Source of the DNA: an uncultured Cellvibrio sp.
GTDB lineage: Bacteria; Pseudomonadota; Gammaproteobacteria; Pseudomonadales; Cellvibrionaceae
Length of the DNA stretch: 11,871 nt
Direction: 5' to 3'
Assembly (NCBI GenBank): GCA_946482345.1
Contig: CAMLRJ010000052.1
Location: forward strand, 1-11,871
Within the stretch, counting starts at the first letter, position 1. Every line of letters starts with the position of its first letter. Both the position numbers and the translations under genes were made by a program. The notes under the pieces are model-generated. The model was not told the DNA's origin. It saw nothing but the letters and a program-made list of their open reading frames with translations, and made no database searches. This document shows positions 7,510-11,871 of this stretch, in pieces.

Positions 7510-8655
7510 TTAAAAAAGTTCAACGCCGCCGCCCGTCATGGATGCAACTGATACAGGATTTATTTTTTTGCTTGTGGTCTGATGATGATAATCATCAGAA
7601 GCTTTGATAATAGATTGTGTTAACTGATCAATTGAATGAGGTGTAAATTTCAATGATTGACCTAAAGAATTCAGCATTTTGATACTATCGATATGATGAC
7701 GAATATTTTGCAGCGACATATCTTCAAATTGCAAAGCGCGTATTGCCATATGTAAACCATCAACCAATTTGTACGAAATACTTTCCATTTCACGTGCGAT
7801 ATTTTCATCATTTTCCGTTTTTACAAGCATTTCATTGATGGCAGTTTCAACTTCCCGCTTGGCAGCCAGTACATAAGTCATATCCTGAGATGCAAGATTG
7901 CCTATGTGTTCATTTAATTCGGTAACAGCATGATGAATGCTATTCAATTGTGCTTGTATTTCATTACTGAATCCGGCAGAGCGGTTGGACAATGCCCTGA
8001 CTTCATCTGCGACTACAGCAAACCCCCGCCCCGCTTCACCGGCTCTTGCTGCCTCAATAGCAGCATTCAATGCCAACAAATTGGTTTGCGATGCAATCTG
8101 GTCAATTCCTTTCAGAGCTTTCATCACTTCCGGCATTTGTTCAGAAATACGCGCAACCTTTTCAACCAAATCCATAGAAGCAGCGCTCATAGTCACAGTA
8201 GTACCAACAAATCTGTCCAGAGTATCAGATGTATTTTTCGCAAATGCTCCCATATGTTTACCAAAAGTTTCCTGTTTGCCTGGTGAACTTTCAGTAAACA
8301 ACAGACTGCGAATATCGTTTTGTTGCTGCTCCAGTAACAATTGGATTTGATTAAATGCTGCCATTAAAGTGCGAGCAGCGTCAGTCTGGATTGCCGATAA
8401 CATATCCATATCTTTACCGCCTTCCTCAACCGTTTTGAGGATATTGCTACCCGCTTGTATTAATGCCTGCCGGAACTCGGATGCCAATTGGTAATCACTC
8501 TCTTCCTTACTCTTCACAGGAAGGGGTTTGTTGGCATACAAATAAAACATCCCGCCAACAGCAACTACTATTCCCACAACCGGCATGACAAATTCAGCCA
8601 ATACCCAACCAGCCACTACTGACACAACAAAAATTAACCACTCTTTTTGTTTCAT
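7510..8655 (-). CDS. Short membrane chemoreceptor without a sensory domain
   Basis: This 381-residue methyl-accepting chemotaxis protein has two adjacent TM segments (about 6-22 and 24-41) joined by almost no loop, then directly the cytoplasmic coiled coil. The signalling tip is intact: [20 protein letters not shown], then [15 protein letters not shown] (about 187-223). No periplasmic, PAS, HAMP or other input domain is seen. Its place at the head of the cluster corresponds to cttP (PA0180) in P. aeruginosa Che2. The C-terminal helix holds FEDMSLQ (D312 and Q316), resembling the catalytic D-x-x-x-Q of CheZ. A flexible tail of about 30 residues ends in GGGVELF. The start ATG at 8655 has only a weak ribosome site (AGTGG). 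This is the first gene of the operon. Confidence 0.92.
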   Translation of the reverse strand: MKQKEWLIFVVSVVAGWVLAEFVMPVVGIVVAVGGMFYLYANKPLPVKSKEESDYQLASEFRQALIQAGSNILKTVEEGGKDMDMLSAIQTDAARTLMAAFNQIQLLLEQQQNDIRSLLFTESSPGKQETFGKHMGAFAKNTSDTLDRFVGTTVTMSAASMDLVEKVARISEQMPEVMKALKGIDQIASQTNLLALNAAIEAARAGEAGRGFAVVADEVRALSNRSAGFSNEIQAQLNSIHHAVTELNEHIGNLASQDMTYVLAAKREVETAINEMLVKTENDENIAREMESISYKLVDGLHMAIRALQFEDMSLQNIRHHIDSIKMLNSLGQSLKFTPHSIDQLTQSIIKASDDYHHQTTSKKINPVSVASMTGGGVELF

Positions 8656-8773
8656 AAAATACCACTAACCCAATTCGCAACAGACTGATTTAACCCTAGC
8701 AGGTTTATAGAGGATTGCCGTAAAAAAATGGCGTAGGCAGGAGTGTATAAGAGACGTAGAAGGGCAAATAAAA
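8656..8773 (-). promoter_or_regulatory. Upstream region of the chemosensory operon
   Basis: This stretch between the fumarase terminator and the first receptor gene must hold the operon promoter if the genes are cotranscribed. On the minus strand a CTATAAAC sequence (about 8703-8710) could serve as a -10, but no good -35 precedes it. I see neither a clear sigma-28 nor a clear sigma-54 element. The assignment rests on position. Confidence 0.35.
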
Positions 8774-8800
8774 AGCCCCCTGTTTTTATAACAGGGGGCT
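8774..8800 (-). terminator. Rho-independent terminator after fumarase
   Basis: Read on the minus strand, AGCCCCCTGT, a 7-base loop and ACAGGGGGCT form a perfect 10-bp GC-rich stem, followed directly by TTTTTATTTG. It lies about 40 bases after the fumarase stop and insulates the chemosensory operon. Confidence 0.93.
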
Positions 8801-8833
8801 GAAGAGATTGAACACAATAGAAAAACAGGTTAC

Positions 8834-8850
8834 GGTCGGATTAGCCGACC
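8834..8850. other. Small hairpin across the fumarase stop codon
   Basis: GGTCGG and CCGACC form a 6-bp stem with a 5-base loop that overlaps the TAA at 8841-8843. It may pause ribosomes or stabilise the 3' end, or it may be chance. Confidence 0.4.
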
Positions 8851-10361
8851 TTGATCACCTCTTCCTGAATTTTCGCCTTCCATATTTGTGGGCCAGTGGT
8901 ATGGACTGATTCGCCGCGAGAATCAACTGCGACTGTCACTGGCATATCTTTCACATCAAATTCGTAGATAGCCTCCATTCCCAATTCAGGAAAGCCCAGA
9001 ACTTTTGATGATTTGATTGCCTGGGCAACCAGATAAGCAGCGCCACCAACCGCCATCAAATACACAGACTTGTGATCGCGAATGGCGTCTATGGCTAATG
9101 GGCCACGTTCGGACTTACCGATCATGCCCAGCAAACCGGTTTTTTCCAGCATGGTGCGTGTGAATTTATCCATGCGGGTTGCTGTTGTGGGGCCAGCAGG
9201 ACCAACCACTTCATCGCGTACAGGGTCAACCGGGCCAACGTAATAAATGAAGCGGCCTTTTAAATCCACTGGCAGAGGTTCACCTTTGGCGATCAGGTCG
9301 GTCATCTTTTTATGGGCAGCATCGCGGCCGGTTAACATCTTGCCGGACAACAAAATAGTTTCACCGGTTTTCCATTCAAGAACATCTTGTGGTGTCACTG
9401 TATCCAGATTCACACGGCGAACATCACTGCCAATTTCCCAACTGATTTCCGGATAATCTTCCAACGCCGGTGGCGTTTGTAATGCTGCACCTGAACCATC
9501 CAACACAAAATGTGCGTGACGTGTTGCGGCACAGTTGGGAATTATCGCAACGGCTTTATTGGCAGCGTGAGTTGGGAAATCTTTGACTTTGATATCCACA
9601 ACCGTAGTTAAACCACCAAGACCTTGCGCACCAATTCCCAAACGATTCACTTTGTCGTACAACTCAATGCGCAATTCCTCTGCGCGATTGTTTGCACCAC
9701 GTGCTTGTAATTCCTGAATATCAACCGGTTCCAATAAAGCTTCTTTGGCGAGGATCATGGCTTTTTCAGCCGTGCCGCCAATACCAATTCCGAGCATTCC
9801 AGGCGGACACCAACCAGCACCCATTTCCGGAACGACTTTTAAAACCCAATCCACCACTGAATCAGACGGGTTCAACATGGCAAATTTGGTTTTGGCTTCC
9901 GAACCTCCGCCTTTTGCAGCGACATGTACATCCACTGTATTACCGGGAACTATGTTGTAGTGAATGATTGCCGGTGTGTTATCGCCAGTATTTTTGCGAG
10001 CGCCATCGGGATCAGAAAGAATTGACGCGCGCAATACATTATCCGGTTGCATATAAGCGCGACGCACACCTTCATTGATCATATCGGTGAGACTCATTTG
10101 TGCATCCCACTGCACATCCATTCCCACAGTCACAAACACAGTTACGATTCCTGTGTCCTGACAAATCGGTCTGTGTCCCATGGCACACATACGCGAATTA
10201 ATCAGAATTTGTGCCATGGCATCTTTGGCCGCTTTGTTTTGTTCACGTAGATAGGCTTTGTGAATCGCTTGAATAAAATCTACCGGATGGTAATAGGAAA
10301 TAAATTGCAGCGCGTCAGCCACGCTGTCGATTAAATCCTGTTGACGAATAATGGTTGGCAT
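8841..10361 (-). CDS. fumA: Fumarate hydratase class I (4Fe-4S)
   Basis: This enzyme catalyses reversible hydration of fumarate to L-malate in the TCA cycle, using an oxygen-sensitive [4Fe-4S] cluster in the cytoplasm. It is 506 residues, the single-chain type with alpha and beta regions fused. The three expected cluster cysteines are C67 (RPICQDTG), C185 (GAGWCPPGMLGIGIGGT) and C277 (IIPNCAATRH). Other signatures are KGGGSEAKTKF, GIGAQGLGG and, in the beta region, LLSGKMLTGRDAAHKKM and GPTTATRMDKF. The start at 10361 has AGGA upstream and the start region (MPTIIRQQDL) looks complete. It lies 12 bases after the coiled-coil protein gene, so cotranscription is likely, and ends before a strong terminator. 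The length fits the Pseudomonas enzyme better than the 548-residue E. coli FumA. It is not the iron-free class II FumC. Confidence 0.96.
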   Translation of the reverse strand: MPTIIRQQDLIDSVADALQFISYYHPVDFIQAIHKAYLREQNKAAKDAMAQILINSRMCAMGHRPICQDTGIVTVFVTVGMDVQWDAQMSLTDMINEGVRRAYMQPDNVLRASILSDPDGARKNTGDNTPAIIHYNIVPGNTVDVHVAAKGGGSEAKTKFAMLNPSDSVVDWVLKVVPEMGAGWCPPGMLGIGIGGTAEKAMILAKEALLEPVDIQELQARGANNRAEELRIELYDKVNRLGIGAQGLGGLTTVVDIKVKDFPTHAANKAVAIIPNCAATRHAHFVLDGSGAALQTPPALEDYPEISWEIGSDVRRVNLDTVTPQDVLEWKTGETILLSGKMLTGRDAAHKKMTDLIAKGEPLPVDLKGRFIYYVGPVDPVRDEVVGPAGPTTATRMDKFTRTMLEKTGLLGMIGKSERGPLAIDAIRDHKSVYLMAVGGAAYLVAQAIKSSKVLGFPELGMEAIYEFDVKDMPVTVAVDSRGESVHTTGPQIWKAKIQEEVIKVG

Positions 10362-10373
10362 AAAAATTCCTGA

Positions 10374-11126
10374 TTACTTGGGAGCTGGCGCAGTGCCTGC
10401 TTGTTGCTTTAATTGCAGAATTTCACGGTTAGTGGTGCGACGGAAATCATCAATTGCTTTTATGGCTTCTTCACTTGCTTTCAGGCGACGGTCTATCGCA
10501 TCTATACCGCCCGTTTCCAATTCGAGCTTGTTAATATCTTCATTCAATGCATCCAGTTTTTGATCGAACTGTGCAACTACCGGTTCCAGTTTTGCCAGTG
10601 ATGCATCACTCAGGGATTTGTTGCCTGCCACCTCCTGTTTCAACGCAGTCAGGGCATTTTTTGCCTCGGCAGCTGATTGTTTGACGGCTGCAATTTCTTT
10701 TGCCTGTGCTGCAATTTTTTCAGTATTGGATGCAATCGATTTTCGATGGGAATCCACATCCGCAGCTTGTTTGGTTTGCGCCTCCGCCAACTTGTTAATT
10801 TTCACCCCCAAGCCTTCAACAGATTGGCTTGTGCCCGCCGCATTCACATTTAATTGTTCTTCCAATGCCGCTATGCGCAGATTGGATGCGGTCAATGCCT
10901 GTTGCGCCTGAAATAACTGCCAACCTAAAAACCCCGCCCCCCCACCAGCTGCAAGTGCCAACACCAGGGCCGTTACAGCCAATCCCGATCCGGAACCAGA
11001 GGCTTGAGGTGTCGGCTTCGAGGCCTGACGTTCAAGCTGGGCTTGTCGGCGAACATTATCGTTGGATTCAGATGAGGTGCCCGAGCTTTCAACACCAGCA
11101 TTAAATGTAGGTTCTCTGCGTTCCAT
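10374..11126 (-). CDS. Membrane-anchored coiled-coil protein of unknown function
   Basis: This is a 250-residue protein that I do not recognise. An N-terminal hydrophilic segment of about 46 residues is rich in Ser, Arg and Gln. One TM helix follows (about 48-72, Ala/Gly-rich, ending FLGWQLFQAQ). From about 73 to 240 it is almost entirely predicted helical coiled coil (for example LRIAALEEQL, TEKIAAQAKEIAAVKQSAAE), ending in an Ala/Pro-rich TAPAPK. The positively charged N-terminus suggests a short cytoplasmic tail with the coiled coil in the periplasm, but the topology is inferred. The ATG at 11126 has AAGG seven bases upstream. It is cotranscribed with fumarase by spacing (12 bases), although nothing in the sequence links it to fumarate metabolism. 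Envelope-spanning scaffold or HemX-like proteins share this general look, without specific similarity that I can assert. Confidence 0.8.
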   Translation of the reverse strand: MERREPTFNAGVESSGTSSESNDNVRRQAQLERQASKPTPQASGSGSGLAVTALVLALAAGGGAGFLGWQLFQAQQALTASNLRIAALEEQLNVNAAGTSQSVEGLGVKINKLAEAQTKQAADVDSHRKSIASNTEKIAAQAKEIAAVKQSAAEAKNALTALKQEVAGNKSLSDASLAKLEPVVAQFDQKLDALNEDINKLELETGGIDAIDRRLKASEEAIKAIDDFRRTTNREILQLKQQAGTAPAPK

Positions 11127-11182
11127 ATGTATGCCTTAGATGTGAGAAGAAAAAGAGGTGACAAAGATAAAAGTGGCGGCAT

Positions 11183-11188
11183 TTTATA
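11183..11188 (-). promoter_or_regulatory. Candidate -10 for the coiled-coil/fumarase unit
   Basis: TATAAA (within GCTATAAAAT) on the minus strand lies about 57 bases before the ATG at 11126. No good -35 stands 16-18 bases upstream; TTGACC is present but too close. Weak candidate. Confidence 0.3.
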
Positions 11189-11311
11189 GCAGCCGGGTCA
11201 ACAAACATAGACAGCATCAGGGATAGATAATTTTTGAGGATCTCTTTCAGGCTGACTGTAAATCGACATGGTCATTTTAAAAATCAATTGAACCAATTCA
11301 GTTAATTAATT

Positions 11312-11339
11312 TTGATTATTAAAGACAAATCTCTAGCAT
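11312..11339 (+). promoter_or_regulatory. Candidate ahpC promoter
   Basis: TTGATT, a 16-base spacer and TAGCAT give 4/6 matches to each sigma-70 hexamer, about 57 bases before the ahpC ATG. The upstream sequence is AT-rich. I could not find a convincing OxyR tetranucleotide array (ATAG-N7-CTAT pattern), so peroxide control is not shown. Confidence 0.3.
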
Positions 11340-11396
11340 GCCTCTCGTAACGCAACATTCACCACAACCAAGATTCACCACAACGAGGAAGCACTT

Positions 11397-11871
11397 ATGT
11401 CTTACATCAACTCTGAAATAAAACCTTTTAATGCTCAAGCTTACCATCAGGGCCAATTTACCAAAGTGAGCGATGCAGACCTGCGCGGCAAATGGTCAGT
11501 GGTATTTTTCTACCCCGCCGATTTCACTTTTGTGTGCCCGACTGAACTGGGTGATTTAGCAGATAACTATGCTGAATTTAAAAAAATGGGTGTGGAAATT
11601 TATTCTGTTTCTACCGACACCCATTTCACCCACAAAGCCTGGCACGACACATCGGAAACCATTGGCAAAATCCAATTTCCAATGATCGCCGACCCCACCG
11701 GAACCATCACTCGCAATTTTGGTGTGATGATCGAAGAAGCTGGTTTAGCCGATCGCGGCACCTTTGTGATTGACCCGCAAGGCAAAATCCAAATCGTCGA
11801 AATTAACGCAGGTGGAATTGGCCGCGATGCATCCGAACTTTTGCGAAAAGTAAAAGCTGCGCAATACGTAG
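11397..11871 (+). CDS. ahpC: Alkyl hydroperoxide reductase subunit C (peroxiredoxin), 3' end off window
   Basis: This two-Cys peroxiredoxin reduces H2O2, organic peroxides and peroxynitrite; AhpF normally re-reduces it. The first 158 codons of about 187 are present. The peroxidatic cysteine is C47 in the [15 protein letters not shown] motif, and the family landmarks [14 protein letters not shown], the Arg of [13 protein letters not shown], and [17 protein letters not shown] follow. The resolving cysteine near the C-terminus lies beyond the window. GAGGAA six bases before the ATG at 11397 supports this start ([11 protein letters not shown]). It is divergent from the coiled-coil/fumarase unit with a 270-base gap. 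Whether ahpF follows cannot be seen. Confidence 0.96.
   Translation, partial: MSYINSEIKPFNAQAYHQGQFTKVSDADLRGKWSVVFFYPADFTFVCPTELGDLADNYAEFKKMGVEIYSVSTDTHFTHKAWHDTSETIGKIQFPMIADPTGTITRNFGVMIEEAGLADRGTFVIDPQGKIQIVEINAGGIGRDASELLRKVKAAQYV

Larger units (their letters stand above)
11127..11396. other. Divergent intergenic region
   Basis: This gap lies between the coiled-coil gene and ahpC. It holds the two weak promoter candidates listed separately and an AT-rich block at about 11270-11330. I see no small gene, RNA gene or repeat in it. Confidence 0.6.

Noticed and set aside
7930..8350. Plus-strand open frames of 118 and 137 codons
   Set aside because: They lie wholly antisense to the receptor signalling domain, in the opposite direction to the operon, with unconvincing composition; the minus-strand protein has an intact MCP tip.
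11190..11230. OxyR binding site from two ATAG tetranucleotides
   Set aside because: The two ATAG are 16 bases apart rather than the 22 expected, and no CTAT partners are in register.
1..11871. CRISPR array, IS element, integrase, tRNA or rRNA
   Set aside because: No regularly spaced direct repeats, transposase or integrase motifs, or RNA-gene signatures were seen on either strand.

Overview
The window looks like chromosomal DNA of a gammaproteobacterium, possibly a Cellvibrio-like member of the Cellvibrionales. This placement is an inference from protein flavour, moderate GC and the REP-like palindrome; no marker gene settles it.

Layout: positions 1-8655, all on the minus strand, hold a chemosensory operon. 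In transcription order it reads: short two-TM chemoreceptor (7510-8655), two small STAS proteins (7209-7487, 6908-7192), a response regulator fused to a PP2C phosphatase and an RsbW-like kinase (5217-6905), CheY (4785-5150), CheA (2810-4708), CheW (2090-2596), and a large Aer2-type receptor (1-2086) that runs off the left edge. Apart from the STAS/PP2C insertion this is the order of the Pseudomonas aeruginosa Che2 cluster (cttP-cheY2-cheA2-cheW-aer2-cheR2-cheD-cheB2), so cheR, cheD and cheB would be expected just beyond position 1. A strong terminator (8774-8800) separates the operon from a second minus-strand unit: a membrane-anchored coiled-coil protein of unknown function (10374-11126) followed 12 bases later by class I fumarase (8841-10361). 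Divergent from these, on the plus strand, is the start of ahpC (11397 to the right edge).

How the genes may work together: the Aer2-like receptor carries two tandem PAS domains, each with the His/Leu/Trp set that binds heme and oxygen in P. aeruginosa Aer2, so the array probably senses O2 or another diatomic gas. CheW and CheA would pass the signal to CheY. The REC domain of the PP2C/kinase protein is a second plausible target of CheA, which would link a chemosensory array to a partner switch acting on the two STAS proteins (compare HsbR/HsbA of Pseudomonas and CrsR/CrsA of Shewanella). That link is the most interesting hypothesis in the window.

Smaller structural points are a perfect 19-base inverted repeat between cheY and cheA, a 21-base palindrome upstream of cheW, YGFF repeats in the CheA linker, and a CheZ-like D-x-x-x-Q motif in the short receptor. 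No tRNA, rRNA, CRISPR, IS element or integrase was seen, and no gene-free stretch exceeds 300 bases.
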